Under the pieces are notes generated by a model. The model saw nothing but the letters and a program-made list of their open reading frames with translations, searched no databases and had not been told where the DNA came from. A program made the position numbers and the translations under genes. This document shows positions 45,917-54,405 of a stretch of 64,000 nucleotides of DNA, piece by piece (position 1 is the stretch's first letter; each line of letters starts with the position of its first letter). This DNA is from Pseudomonadota bacterium. Lineage in GTDB: Bacteria; Pseudomonadota; Gammaproteobacteria; Burkholderiales; Burkholderiaceae_C. The DNA lies in assembly GCA_021845505.1 (NCBI GenBank), contig JAJZVU010000007.1, positions 52,379 through 116,378 of the forward strand. The letters are read 5' to 3'.

Positions 45917-46061
45917 GCTTTTTTGTCTGTATCGCCCAACCACGCGCCACGCCAAGCTCCAGGCGCGCGGCCACGACGCCCCGCCTCGGCACGCCGGGCG
46001 GATGCTGCCGCGGGCAGTTTAGCCACCTGCGCGGCCCGCCGGCAAGCTCGCGGCGAGGGTG

Positions 46062-46664
46062 TCAGCGCAACTGGTAGGCGGCGACATTGGCCGTTTCCGG
46101 CTGCGGTCGCTGGTAGAAGCCATGGCGGTTGGGCATTTTCACCTGCGGCAGGGTCTGCTGGTCGATCACCTGGTGTTCACCGATGATCCGGTTCCTGTAG
46201 AGGATGAAGGCCGTCAGCGAATACACCTGGTCGGCCGAAAGGGACTCCGGCGCGTTCAACGGCATCGCCCGCCGGATGTAGTCGAACACCCCGGTGGCGT
46301 AGGGCCAGAAGCTGCCGACGGTCTTCACCGGCGCACCGCTGGCGATGGTGCCGATGCCCCCGACCAGCCGCGGGAACGGGCCGCGACCCTGCACCGCCAT
46401 GCCCTGGCCCTGCGCGCCATGGCAGGAAGCGCAATCGGCGGCGAACAGCCGCGCGCCCTGCACCGCGTCTCCGCGGCCCGCGGGCAGCCCCTGGCCGTCG
46501 GGCAGCACGTCGAGCTGCCAGCCCGCAAGCTGGCGAGCGCTCGCCGGGGTGCCGAACACCAGCGGCCGCGACGGCGCAGCAGCCGACGCCGGCTGCGGCA
46601 GGCACCCCGCGCAGGCGCAGGCCGCGACGGCCAGCGCCCCCCTGAACCATTCATGCGTGGACAT
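46062..46664 (-). CDS. c-type cytochrome partner of the SoxC-like protein
   Basis: A 200-residue periplasmic monohaem cytochrome c. It has a signal peptide (about 1-29, ending A-S-A-A-A), one haem motif Cys78-A-S-Cys81-His82 and a likely axial Met in A-M-P-L-N. The L-P-D-G-x-G-L-P-x-G-x-G segment near residues 54-66 is typical of SoxD-like cytochromes. Classical SoxD is about twice this length with two haems, so this is a half-size version. It overlaps the end of the SoxC-like gene by 14 bases and would accept electrons from sulfite oxidation. Confidence 0.85.
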   Translation of the reverse strand: MSTHEWFRGALAVAACACAGCLPQPASAAAPSRPLVFGTPASARQLAGWQLDVLPDGQGLPAGRGDAVQGARLFAADCASCHGAQGQGMAVQGRGPFPRLVGGIGTIASGAPVKTVGSFWPYATGVFDYIRRAMPLNAPESLSADQVYSLTAFILYRNRIIGEHQVIDQQTLPQVKMPNRHGFYQRPQPETANVAAYQLR

Positions 46665-47958
46665 TGCGCACCTCCCCGTCGCGGCCTACTCCCCAGCTCT
46701 GGATGCCGTTCATGTGATACACCGACGTCGTGCCGCGCGCAGCGACCAGCTGGGCGATGGTCGGCTGCACGTAGCCGGTCTCGTCGACACAGCGGCTTTG
46801 CAGCACCGCGGGAGACCCGTCCCAGTTCCAGTCCATGCGAAAGCGCGTCAGGCAGCGCGACTGCACCGGCTGCTGCAACTGCGCCGGGCGCCAGCTGCGC
46901 CCGCCGTCGGTGGACACGTCGACGCGCGCGACGCGGCCGCTTCCCGACCACGCCAGCCCGGAGATCTGGTGGTAGCCCGGGCCGGCCAGCTTCATCTCCC
47001 CGGAAGGGGAGGTGATCACCGACTTGGCCTCCATGATGAAGTTGAACTGCCGCGCGCGTCCGTCCTTCATCAGCTCGGTGTAGTACGCGGTTTCCTCGTA
47101 GGTCTCGAAAGGCGCCGGGCCGAACTTCAGCCTGCGGATCCACTTGATATGGGTGTTGCCCTCGTAGCCGGGCAGCAGCAGCCGCAGCGGGTAGCCCTGG
47201 GACGGCCGCAGCATCTCGCCGTTCTGGGCGTAGGCCAGCAGCGCGTCCTCCCACAGCTTGCCGACCGGGATGCTGCGCGCCATCGCCGCCGCGTCCGCGC
47301 CCTCGGCGTAGGCCCAGGCGGCCTTCGGGTCGACGCCGACGGCGTCGAGGATCGCCGCCACCGGAACCCCGGTCCACTCCGAGCAGCTCAGCAGGCCATG
47401 GGTCGACTGCACGGTCTTGCCCACCGGCTTGACCCACTCGGTGAGGGTGTTCCCCGAGCACTCGAGGAAGTGCATGCGGGACACGCTCGGGTAGCGCAGG
47501 ATGTCGTCCATCGACAGCACCAGCGGCCGTTTCACCATGCCTTCGACGACAAGGCGGTGCTGGTTCGGGTCGATGTCGGGCACCCCGGCGTGCAGCCGCT
47601 CGAAATGCAGGCCGCTGGGGGTGATGATCCCGTGCAGGTCCTGCAGCGGGGTGAAGTTCCAGGACGACAGCTCGGTGGGCGTCAGGCGGGTCGGCTTGCG
47701 CACCACCCCCGACTCGAAGCGCGAGGGGCTGCCGTAGGGCGACAGCGGCCGCCCGGGCGACTTCATCCAGCGCGGCACGGCCGGCGGCAGGTCGGCCTGG
47801 TCCGGCGGCTCGAGCGGCCAGCCGCCCCGGTCCTGCACTGCGGCAGGCGCCGCGGCGGCACGCGCCGAGCGGCCCCACCCGAGTCCCGCGCCGGCGGTCG
47901 CCGCGGCGATTCCCGACAACGCCGCACGGCGGGACAAGCCCTTGTTCGACTGGCTCAT
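46651..47958 (-). CDS. soxC: SoxC-like sulfite dehydrogenase, molybdopterin subunit
   Basis: A 435-residue periplasmic molybdenum enzyme of the sulfite oxidase family. A Tat signal (L-S-R10-R-A-A-L-S-G) leads the protein; Cys167 in F-L-E-C-S-G-N is the molybdenum ligand. G-L-H-F-E-R-L-H-A-G-V-P near 116-126 is a SoxC hallmark. SoxCD oxidises protein-bound sulfane sulfur in thiosulfate oxidation, while related SorAB oxidises free sulfite. No soxXYZAB genes are present here, so direct sulfite oxidation is more likely, which would suit a cell releasing sulfite from sulfolactate. ATG 47958 starts at the Tat signal. Confidence 0.88.
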   Translation of the reverse strand: MSQSNKGLSRRAALSGIAAATAGAGLGWGRSARAAAAPAAVQDRGGWPLEPPDQADLPPAVPRWMKSPGRPLSPYGSPSRFESGVVRKPTRLTPTELSSWNFTPLQDLHGIITPSGLHFERLHAGVPDIDPNQHRLVVEGMVKRPLVLSMDDILRYPSVSRMHFLECSGNTLTEWVKPVGKTVQSTHGLLSCSEWTGVPVAAILDAVGVDPKAAWAYAEGADAAAMARSIPVGKLWEDALLAYAQNGEMLRPSQGYPLRLLLPGYEGNTHIKWIRRLKFGPAPFETYEETAYYTELMKDGRARQFNFIMEAKSVITSPSGEMKLAGPGYHQISGLAWSGSGRVARVDVSTDGGRSWRPAQLQQPVQSRCLTRFRMDWNWDGSPAVLQSRCVDETGYVQPTIAQLVAARGTTSVYHMNGIQSWGVGRDGEVRNVHA

Positions 47959-48013
47959 GGTGCGTCTCCTCCCCTTGTTGTTGCAAAGCCGAGGGATGGG
48001 CACCGATGCTAGG

Positions 48014-48026
48014 CGCAAATTTTGCG
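48014..48026. promoter_or_regulatory. Small palindrome upstream of soxC-like gene
   Basis: CGCAAA-T-TTTGCG is an exact 6-base inverted repeat about 55 bases before the soxC-like start, followed by AT-rich sequence (atatgtcaaaaa). It could be an operator for a local repressor or part of the promoter. Confidence 0.4.
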
Positions 48027-48114
48027 ATATGTCAAAAATCGAAAGCCCGGGCGACGCATCGCCGACGCGGCAGGGACGGTCAGCGGGCGGCGCCAGCGCC
48101 CCGGGCGATGGCGC

Positions 48115-48471
48115 TCAGGCGGCGTCGCGCCGGCCGCACAGCACCAGCGTGAGCAGCAGCACGCAGTCGTCGACCGCGCGCACGCTGTGCGCGACCCCGC
48201 CCCGCAGGTACAGCAGCTCGCCGCCGCGCAGTGGCCGCGCGCTGCCGTCGGCGACCACGCTGGCGCTGCCCTGCAGGCACTGCAGGGTCAGCTCCCCGGG
48301 GACGCTGTGCTCGCCCAGGCTGCTGCCGGCGGCCAGCACCAGACGCATGACCTCGAGCTGCGCGGACTTGAACAGCGCATGGCTGCGCGCGCCCGCAGCG
48401 GCGAAGGCCGGCTCGGCAGCCTGCGGCTGCAGAGCCACCATCTGGCCGGAACGTGCATGGTCGAGAGCCAT
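48115..48471 (-). CDS. Cupin-domain protein
   Basis: A 118-residue single-domain cupin, a small beta-barrel. The segments M-A-L-D-H-A-R-S-G-Q at the start, S-L-G-E-H-S-V-P-G-E-L-T-L-Q-C-L-Q-G near residues 53-70 and L-R-G-G-E-L-L-Y-L near 80-88 match small cupins of unknown function. Metal-binding histidines are partial (one in each motif). The ATG at 48471 is preferred because family members begin M-A-L-x-H-A-R-S-G; an ATG at 48534 would add 21 residues. It lies downstream of a LysR gene on the same strand. Confidence 0.72.
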   Translation of the reverse strand: MALDHARSGQMVALQPQAAEPAFAAAGARSHALFKSAQLEVMRLVLAAGSSLGEHSVPGELTLQCLQGSASVVADGSARPLRGGELLYLRGGVAHSVRAVDDCVLLLTLVLCGRRDAA

Positions 48472-48564
48472 GGGCCCAGTATGCTCCCGCGCCGGCGCGG
48501 CCCCGGGTAACAACCTTTCCAAAAGAGTGGTCATAGCGCGCCGCGCATCGGCGCAGCGCGGGGC

Positions 48565-49467
48565 TCAACGGCGGCGCTGCGCGGCCTCCACCGCAACATA
48601 GCGGTGGCGCTTGATCGCCTCGGTGAAGCCGCCGCGCGCATGGCTGGCGCGCTCGATGAGGCCGACGCGGCGCAGCACCTGGCCACCCGGCAGCTCCAGC
48701 ACCCGCAGGGCGCGGTCGCCGCGCCAGTTCACGTTGGCCAGCCGCGGCACGATCGACACCCCGAAGCCCTGGCGCACGATCTCGACGATGGCCTCCACCG
48801 AATTGAGCTCCATCTCGTCGCGCGCGCGCACCGCGCAGCCGCGCAGCGCCTCGTCGACCAGCAGGCCGGTCCAGGTATGGCGGTCGAAGCGGATGAAGGG
48901 CGCCTGGCGCAGCGCGGGCAGCGGCTGCGCCGGCAGCTCGAACTGGGGCTGCCGCGGCACGATCAGCACCATCGGCTCGGTGTACAACTCGGTCCAGCGC
49001 AAGCCGGCGTGCAGGTCGTGGGGCGGCCGGGTGACCACCGCGGCATCGAGTTCGCCGCGCTCGACGCGGGCCACGAAGTCGCTGGACAGCCCGGCGAAGA
49101 TCCTCACGTTCAGGCGGGGGTTGTCGCGCTTGACCGCGCGCAGCGCGTCGGCGAACGCGCCCATCAGCGCCGACACCAGCGCGCCGACCACCACCGTGCC
49201 CGCCAGCGCGCCGTCGTTGTCGGAGTCGGCCAGCGCCTCGTAGGCCTGCACCAGCTGCTCGACCCGCGGCAGCATCGCCCGCGCGGTCGGGTTGAGCACC
49301 ACCGCGCGCGGTCCGCGGTCGAACAGCGTCTGCCCCAGTTCCTGCTCGAGCGCGCGCATGCGCAGCCCCACCGCGGCGGCCGTCAGTCCGACCTCGGCGC
49401 CGGCCGCGGTGAACGTGCCCAGGCGAGCGACCGCGAGGAAGGTGCGAAGGGTGCGGATCGACGACAT
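48565..49467 (-). CDS. LysR-family transcriptional regulator
   Basis: A 300-residue LysR regulator with an N-terminal helix-turn-helix (about 5-62; F-T-A-A-G-A-E-V-G-L-T-A-A-A-V-G-L-R-M) and an effector domain. The usual Q-x-x-V-S in the recognition helix is replaced by A-A-A-V-G, seen in a subgroup near tartrate/fumarate-type genes. It diverges from the succinate dehydrogenase/fumarase-like operon across 140 bases with an AT-rich core, and very likely regulates it. Start ATG 49467. Confidence 0.88.
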   Translation of the reverse strand: MSSIRTLRTFLAVARLGTFTAAGAEVGLTAAAVGLRMRALEQELGQTLFDRGPRAVVLNPTARAMLPRVEQLVQAYEALADSDNDGALAGTVVVGALVSALMGAFADALRAVKRDNPRLNVRIFAGLSSDFVARVERGELDAAVVTRPPHDLHAGLRWTELYTEPMVLIVPRQPQFELPAQPLPALRQAPFIRFDRHTWTGLLVDEALRGCAVRARDEMELNSVEAIVEIVRQGFGVSIVPRLANVNWRGDRALRVLELPGGQVLRRVGLIERASHARGGFTEAIKRHRYVAVEAAQRRR

Positions 49468-49540
49468 CGGAACGGCGCTCGCGGCCTGGCGGACCGAGCG
49501 GCCGCGAAAGTGGCGAACCGGATCGGCAGCCAGGCCCCCA

Positions 49541-49588
49541 TGCTAAATATTTCCTTGGGCATTCGCAAAAAAACATTCGCTTTTGTTT
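49541..49588. promoter_or_regulatory. AT-rich divergent promoter core
   Basis: This is the most AT-rich stretch of the 140-base gap between the LysR gene and the dehydrogenase operon. It contains the palindrome AAATATTT (49545-49552) and a direct repeat of CATTCGC on both sides of an A run (about 49560-49580). It is a good candidate for LysR binding and promoter elements. Confidence 0.4.
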
Positions 49589-49607
49589 TGCTCGAGGACG
49601 TCCGACA

Positions 49608-50381
49608 ATGGCCTCCCTGTCCGAACCGAGCCTGCCCACGATGACTGCCGAATCCCCGCCCCCGATGCTCAACGTCTCGGTCTGGCGCGGCAAGCAGACC
49701 GGGGAGTTCGTGCGCTACCAGGTGCCGCGTCTGCCCAGCCAGACCGTGCTCGACGTGGTCACCCATATCCAGCGCCGTATCGACCCCGAGTTGAGCTACC
49801 GCTACGCCTGCCGCGTCGGCATGTGCGGTTCCTGCGCGATGACCGTCAACGGTGTCGCGCGCTGGACCTGCCGCACCCACGTGTCGCGGGTGGCTTCGCC
49901 CGACGGCGCGCTGGAAATCGCCCCGCTGTCGAACCTGCCGGTGATCAAGGACCTGGCAGTGGACATGCGGGAGTTCTTCGACAAATGGGCGCAGGCGATG
50001 GGGCGCTTCCACGGCAGCCTGACGCGCCACGACGAATTCGCCCGCGTCGATCCGGCCAGCCCGCAGCGCCGCGCCGCCGACGCCGGGGTCGAGTGCATAG
50101 GCTGCGCGGTGTGCTACGGCTCCTGCGACGTGGTGTCGTGGCGCCCCGAGTTCCTCGGCCCGGCCGCGCTGAACCGCGCGTGGACCCTGGTCAACGACCA
50201 GCGCGACGTGCAGCACCAGGCCCGGCTGCAGGCCACCGCGGGCAACCGCGGCTGCCATTCCTGCCACACCCAGGGTTCGTGCACCGAGCGCTGCCCGAAG
50301 GGAATCGCGCCGACCGCGGCGATCGCCGGGCTCAAGCGCCTGAGCACCCACGGCGCGCGCAGTGGAGGGCGGCAACCATGA
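49608..50381 (+). CDS. Succinate dehydrogenase/fumarate reductase-like iron-sulfur subunit
   Basis: A 257-residue SdhB-like protein. The 2Fe-2S cluster ligands are Cys68, Cys73, Cys76 and Cys88; the C-terminal domain has C-I-G-C-A-V-C-Y-G-S-C (about 163-173) and C-H-S-C-H...C-T-E-R-C-P-K-G-I-A for the 4Fe-4S and 3Fe-4S clusters. It passes electrons from the flavoprotein encoded at 52663 to the membrane subunits. It is not the housekeeping SdhB, whose gene lies with sdhCDA. Its stop overlaps the next start (ATGA). Start ATG 49608; a later ATG at 49641 is possible. Confidence 0.9.
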   Translation: MASLSEPSLPTMTAESPPPMLNVSVWRGKQTGEFVRYQVPRLPSQTVLDVVTHIQRRIDPELSYRYACRVGMCGSCAMTVNGVARWTCRTHVSRVASPDGALEIAPLSNLPVIKDLAVDMREFFDKWAQAMGRFHGSLTRHDEFARVDPASPQRRAADAGVECIGCAVCYGSCDVVSWRPEFLGPAALNRAWTLVNDQRDVQHQARLQATAGNRGCHSCHTQGSCTERCPKGIAPTAAIAGLKRLSTHGARSGGRQP

Positions 50382-50764
50382 ACTCGGTGCAGGAAGTGGG
50401 CGCGGTGCAGGCGCAGCCGGACCCGGACACCGCGCTGCAGGTGCGGCTTTGGCTGCTGCAACGCATCAGCGCGGCGCTGCTGGCGCCTCTGGTGCTCGGC
50501 CACCTGCTGATGATCATCTACGCGGTGCACCAGGGGCTGAGCGCCCAGGCGATCCTCGGCCGGCTGCACGACAACGCGCTGCTCGGCGGCTTCTACACCC
50601 TGTTCGTGCTGGCCTGCGCGGCGCATGTGCCGGTGGGCATCGCGCGCATCGCCGAGGAGTGGCTGGGCTGGCGCGCGCGTCCTGCGTTGCTGCTGGGCGC
50701 GCTGCTCGCGCTGGCGCTGCTGCTGGGCGGGCTGCGCGCGGTCTGGGGTCTGGTGTGGGCCTGA
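50378..50764 (+). CDS. Membrane anchor subunit 1 of the succinate dehydrogenase-like complex
   Basis: A 128-residue membrane protein with three hydrophobic helices (about 35-52, 75-95, 103-125). Q-R-I-S-A-A-L-L-A-P-L-V-L-G-H-L near residues 30-45 resembles the cytochrome b subunit of succinate dehydrogenase (SdhC), where Arg and Ser line the quinone pocket and His binds haem. It overlaps the iron-sulfur gene by four bases and precedes the second anchor gene. Confidence 0.82.
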   Translation: MNSVQEVGAVQAQPDPDTALQVRLWLLQRISAALLAPLVLGHLLMIIYAVHQGLSAQAILGRLHDNALLGGFYTLFVLACAAHVPVGIARIAEEWLGWRARPALLLGALLALALLLGGLRAVWGLVWA

Positions 50765-50786
50765 AGGGCAAGGGAGGACTGCTGCG

Positions 50787-51143
50787 ATGATGCGACGCAA
50801 CGACCTGCGGGCGCGCCGCCACCCGGCGTGGTGGGCGTTCTGGCTGCACCGGGTTTCCGGCCTGGCGCTTGCGGTGTTCCTGCCGCTGCACTTCTGGGCG
50901 CTGGGCGAGGCGCTGCGCGGCCCCGCGGCGTTGCAGGGCTTCCTGGACTTCGCCGACCAGCCGCTGGTGCACCTGGCCGAATGGGGGTTGGTCAGCCTGC
51001 TGGCGCTGCACATGACCGGTGGCGTGCGGCTGCTGCTGATCGAGTTCGGCAACTGGTCCGGGCTGCGCAAGGACTGGATTGCCATTTCGCTGGGCGTGGC
51101 GCTGGCCGCCGGCCTGGCTTATGCGCTGGCGCTGCTCGGTTGA
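50787..51143 (+). CDS. Membrane anchor subunit 2 of the succinate dehydrogenase-like complex
   Basis: A 118-residue membrane protein with three hydrophobic helices. W-L-H-R-V-S-G-L-A-L-A-V-F-L-P-L-H near residues 19-35 is the SdhC/FrdC-type quinone and haem motif, and a second His lies in L-A-L-H-M-T-G-G-V-R near 70-79. Two anchors, each with the H/R-x-S-G/A motif, suggest a duplicated small cytochrome b pair. ATG 50787 is followed directly by a second ATG; GGGAGG lies upstream. Confidence 0.82.
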   Translation: MMRRNDLRARRHPAWWAFWLHRVSGLALAVFLPLHFWALGEALRGPAALQGFLDFADQPLVHLAEWGLVSLLALHMTGGVRLLLIEFGNWSGLRKDWIAISLGVALAAGLAYALALLG

Positions 51144-51156
51144 GGCGCGGCGCGCG

Positions 51157-52044
51157 ATGAGTGACACCATGGACGTGAACCTGCAGACCGTCGAGGACGT
51201 GGCGCGCGAGCTGTACATCCGCGCATTGAAGATCCTCCCACCCGATATCAAGCAAGGCTTCCAGCTGCTGGGCGCCAGCGAGACCTCGCCGCGCGCGCAG
51301 TCGGTGCTGCGCACCATGGTGGCCAACATCGAGGTCGCCGAGCGCACCGACAACCTGCTGTGCCAGGACACCGGGGTGCCGATCTACAACCTGCGCATCG
51401 GCGGCGGGGTGCGCTTCGACGGCCACGCGCTCAAGCAGGCGGTGCGCCGCGGCTGCGAGCGGGCGACCCGCGAGCACCCGCTGCGCTCGTCGGTCGTGCA
51501 TCCGCTGACCCGGCGCAACGAACACACCTCCTGCGGGATCGAGGTGCCGGTGATCCACGTCGATTTCATCGATTCGCCGGGGGTGCTGGACATCGAGATG
51601 ATCCCCAAGGGCAGCGGATCGGAGAACAACTCCTTCCTGAAGATGGCCATCCCGGCCGAGGGAATCGACGCCATCAAGACCTTTGTCGTCGACTGTGTGA
51701 TCGCCGCCGGAGGCAAGACCTGCCCGCCCACCATCGTCGGCGTGGGCATCGGCGGCACTTCCGACCTGTGCGTGGCGCTGGCCAAGCGCGCCGCCACGCG
51801 CGCGCTGGGCAGCCGCTGCGCCGACGCCGACGGCGCGGCGCTGGAACGGGAACTGTCGCAGGCGGTCAACGCGCTGGGGGTCGGGCCGCAGGGGCTGGGG
51901 GGCGACTCCACCTCCTTCGCGGTGCACATCGAACTGGCGGCCACCCACATCACGATGAATCCGGTGGCGGTCAACATGCAATGCCATTCGGCCCGCCGCG
52001 CCAGCGCGCGACTGAGCGCCGACGGCGTGCAATGGGGGTTCTGA
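51157..52044 (+). CDS. Class I fumarase/tartrate dehydratase alpha subunit
   Basis: A 295-residue catalytic subunit of an iron-sulfur hydro-lyase (TtdA-like; N-terminal half of class I fumarase). Cluster cysteines are visible in L-L-C-Q-D-T-G-V-P, G-K-T-C-P-P-T-I-V-G and V-N-M-Q-C-H-S-A-R-R. Enzymes of this group hydrate fumarate, mesaconate or dehydrate tartrate. Its gene follows the membrane anchor gene by 13 bases and precedes the beta subunit gene by 2 bases, so dehydrogenase and hydratase are made together. Confidence 0.9.
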   Translation: MSDTMDVNLQTVEDVARELYIRALKILPPDIKQGFQLLGASETSPRAQSVLRTMVANIEVAERTDNLLCQDTGVPIYNLRIGGGVRFDGHALKQAVRRGCERATREHPLRSSVVHPLTRRNEHTSCGIEVPVIHVDFIDSPGVLDIEMIPKGSGSENNSFLKMAIPAEGIDAIKTFVVDCVIAAGGKTCPPTIVGVGIGGTSDLCVALAKRAATRALGSRCADADGAALERELSQAVNALGVGPQGLGGDSTSFAVHIELAATHITMNPVAVNMQCHSARRASARLSADGVQWGF

Positions 52045-52046
52045 GC

Positions 52047-52661
52047 ATGGCCCACTACGACATTTCCACTCCGGCCAGCGAAGAGCAGATGCGCGCGCTG
52101 CGCGTGGGCGACACCGTGACCCTGCAGCGCACGCTGTTCGGCATACGCGACGCCACGCAGATCCACATGTTCGACCGCGGCCGCCGCACCCGCTTCGACC
52201 TGCGCGGCCACGCGGTGATCCACACCGCGCCGAACGTGCGCAAGGTCGAGGTCAGCGCGCAGTACCCGGCCGGCTACGCGGCGGTGTGCATCGGCACCAC
52301 CACCTCCGACCGCATGGAGCGATTCACCCGGCCGCTGATGCAGCAGTACGGGGTGCGCATGATCGTCGGCAAGGGCGGGCTGCGCGAGGACTCGCTGCGC
52401 GCCTTCGGCGAGCTCGGCGGGGTCTACCTGGCGATCGTCGGCGGCACCGCGGCGCTGGAGAGCACCTGGATCGAGCAGATCGAGGACGTCGATCTCGACG
52501 ACCTGAACCCCGAGTCGCTGTGGAAGTTCCGCATCCGCGATTTCGGGCCGCTGCTCGTCGGCATGGACAGCCACGGCGGCAGCCTGTACGACGAGGTGCG
52601 CTCGCAGGTGCGGCAGCGCCGCGAGCAGGTGCTGGCCAAGCTGGGCGTAGCGGGGAGCTGA
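52047..52661 (+). CDS. Class I fumarase/tartrate dehydratase beta subunit
   Basis: A 204-residue partner (TtdB-like; C-terminal half of class I fumarase) with the swivelling domain. R-V-G-D-T-V-T-L near residues 18-25, G-T-T-T-S-D-R-M near 85-92, G-K-G-G-L near 107-111 and M-D-S-H-G-G-S-L near 172-179 match the family. It pairs with the alpha subunit and closes over the substrate. It lies between alpha subunit and flavoprotein genes with gaps of one or two bases. Confidence 0.9.
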   Translation: MAHYDISTPASEEQMRALRVGDTVTLQRTLFGIRDATQIHMFDRGRRTRFDLRGHAVIHTAPNVRKVEVSAQYPAGYAAVCIGTTTSDRMERFTRPLMQQYGVRMIVGKGGLREDSLRAFGELGGVYLAIVGGTAALESTWIEQIEDVDLDDLNPESLWKFRIRDFGPLLVGMDSHGGSLYDEVRSQVRQRREQVLAKLGVAGS

Positions 52662-52662
52662 C

Positions 52663-54405
52663 GTGACCGACAACACGACGGGCCTGCGCCGGCTCGACAC
52701 CGACATCCTGATCCTGGGCTCGGGCGGAGCCGGGCTGTTCGCCGCGCTGCACGCCCACCAGGCGGCGCCGAAGGCGTCGATCACCGTGGCCGTCAAGGGG
52801 CTGCTGGGCAAGTGCGGCTGCACGCGCATGGTGCAGGGCGGCTACAACGTCGCCCTCGCCCCCGGCGACTCGGTGGAACGCCACTTCATGGACACCATCG
52901 AAGGCAGCAAGTGGCTGGCCCACCAGGACCTGGCGTGGACCCTGGTGACCAAGGCGGTGGAGCGCATCCACGAACTGGAGAACGAACTCGGCTGCTTCTT
53001 CGACCGCAACCCCGACGGCAGCGTGCACCAGAAGGCCTTCGCCGGCCAGACCTTCGACCGCACGGTGCACAAGGGCGACCTGACCGGGATCGAGATCATC
53101 AACCGCCTGGCCGAGCAGGTGTGGGCGCGGGGCATCCACCGCCTGGAGGAACACCGGGCGGTGGAACTGGTCCCCGCCGCCGACGGCAGCGGGCTGGCCG
53201 GAGTGCTGATGATCGACATGCGCACCGGCGAATTCGTGCTGGTGCGCGCCGCCGCGGTGCTGCTGGCCACCGGAGGCGGACCGACCATGTACCGCTTCCA
53301 CACCCCGTCGGGCGACAAGAGTTGCGACGGACTGGCGATGGCGCTGCGCGCCGGGCTGTCGCTGCGCGACATGGAGATGGTTCAGTTCCACCCCACCGGA
53401 CTGCTGGCCGGCGAGCACACCCGCATGACCGGCACGGTGCTCGAGGAAGGGTTGCGCGGCGCCGGCGGCTGGCTGCTCAACGGCGCCGGCGAGCGCTTCA
53501 TGGAGAACTACGACCAGCGCGCCGAGCGCGCCACCCGCGACGTGGTGTCGCGCGCGATCTACGCCGAGATGCGCGCCGGGCGCACGTCGCCCGCCGGCGG
53601 GGTGTACATCCAGATGTCGCATCTGGGGCCGGACAAGGTGCGCAAGCAGTTCAAGGGCATGGTCGAGCGCTGCGCGGACTGCGGCTTCGACCTCGCCGGC
53701 GGGCGCGTCGAGGTGGTGCCGACCGCGCACTACATGATGGGCGGGCTGGAGTTCGCCACCGACTGCACGACCGCGATGTTCGGGCTGTTCGCCGCCGGCG
53801 AGGACACCGGCGGGGTGCACGGGGCGAACCGCCTGGGCGGCAACGGCGTGGCCAACTCGACGGTGTTCGGCGGCATCGCCGGCGAGTCGATGGCGGCCTG
53901 GCTGGCGCGCAACCCCGGGCGCCGCGACCCGGACATGTCGCTGGTCGAACGCTCGATCGAAGAACACCAGCGGCCGCTGCGCCAGCCGGCCGGCGACCTG
54001 GAGTCCATACGCGAGCAGCTGTACGCCTGCATGTGGGACGACGTGGGCATCCTGCGCGACGCCGCCGGCCTGGCGCGCGCCGACGCCAGGCTGCGCGAAC
54101 TGCAGCAGCGCCTGCTGGCCACCGGTGTCGGCGACGTCGACCGCGCGTTCAACCTGAGCTGGCACGACTGGATGAACCTGCGCAACCTGCTCCAGGTCAG
54201 CCGGGCCATCACCGCCGCCGCCGACAGCCGCGAGAATTCCCGCGGCGCGCATTACCGCGAGGATTTCCCCGACGCCGGCGACCTGCTGGCGTCGAGCTAC
54301 AGCCTGGTCAGCGAGCGCGGCGGCGAGCCGGTGGTCGAGCACCGTCCGGTGCAGTTCACCCGCGTGCGCCCCGGGCAGAGCCTGCTCGACGAGGCGCAGG
54401 CTTGA
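52663..54405 (+). CDS. Succinate dehydrogenase/fumarate reductase-like flavoprotein
   Basis: A 580-residue FAD-binding subunit. The N-terminal G-S-G-G-A-G-L motif (19-25), H-P-T-G near residue 243, R-A-T-R-D-V-V-S-R, P-T-A-H-Y-M-M-G-G and G-A-N-R-L-G-G-N-G match dicarboxylate-handling SdhA/FrdA enzymes. The residue that carries covalent FAD in SdhA (His in S-H-T-x-A-A-Q-G-G) is Cys53 here, so FAD is probably non-covalent. GTG 52663 directly follows the fumarase beta stop. Substrates may be succinate or a related dicarboxylate such as methylsuccinate; this is inference. Confidence 0.9.
   Translation: MTDNTTGLRRLDTDILILGSGGAGLFAALHAHQAAPKASITVAVKGLLGKCGCTRMVQGGYNVALAPGDSVERHFMDTIEGSKWLAHQDLAWTLVTKAVERIHELENELGCFFDRNPDGSVHQKAFAGQTFDRTVHKGDLTGIEIINRLAEQVWARGIHRLEEHRAVELVPAADGSGLAGVLMIDMRTGEFVLVRAAAVLLATGGGPTMYRFHTPSGDKSCDGLAMALRAGLSLRDMEMVQFHPTGLLAGEHTRMTGTVLEEGLRGAGGWLLNGAGERFMENYDQRAERATRDVVSRAIYAEMRAGRTSPAGGVYIQMSHLGPDKVRKQFKGMVERCADCGFDLAGGRVEVVPTAHYMMGGLEFATDCTTAMFGLFAAGEDTGGVHGANRLGGNGVANSTVFGGIAGESMAAWLARNPGRRDPDMSLVERSIEEHQRPLRQPAGDLESIREQLYACMWDDVGILRDAAGLARADARLRELQQRLLATGVGDVDRAFNLSWHDWMNLRNLLQVSRAITAAADSRENSRGAHYREDFPDAGDLLASSYSLVSERGGEPVVEHRPVQFTRVRPGQSLLDEAQA

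Noticed and set aside
46062..47958. Complete thiosulfate-oxidising sox operon
   Set aside because: Only a SoxC-like subunit and a short cytochrome are present; flanking genes are a methyltransferase and a cupin.
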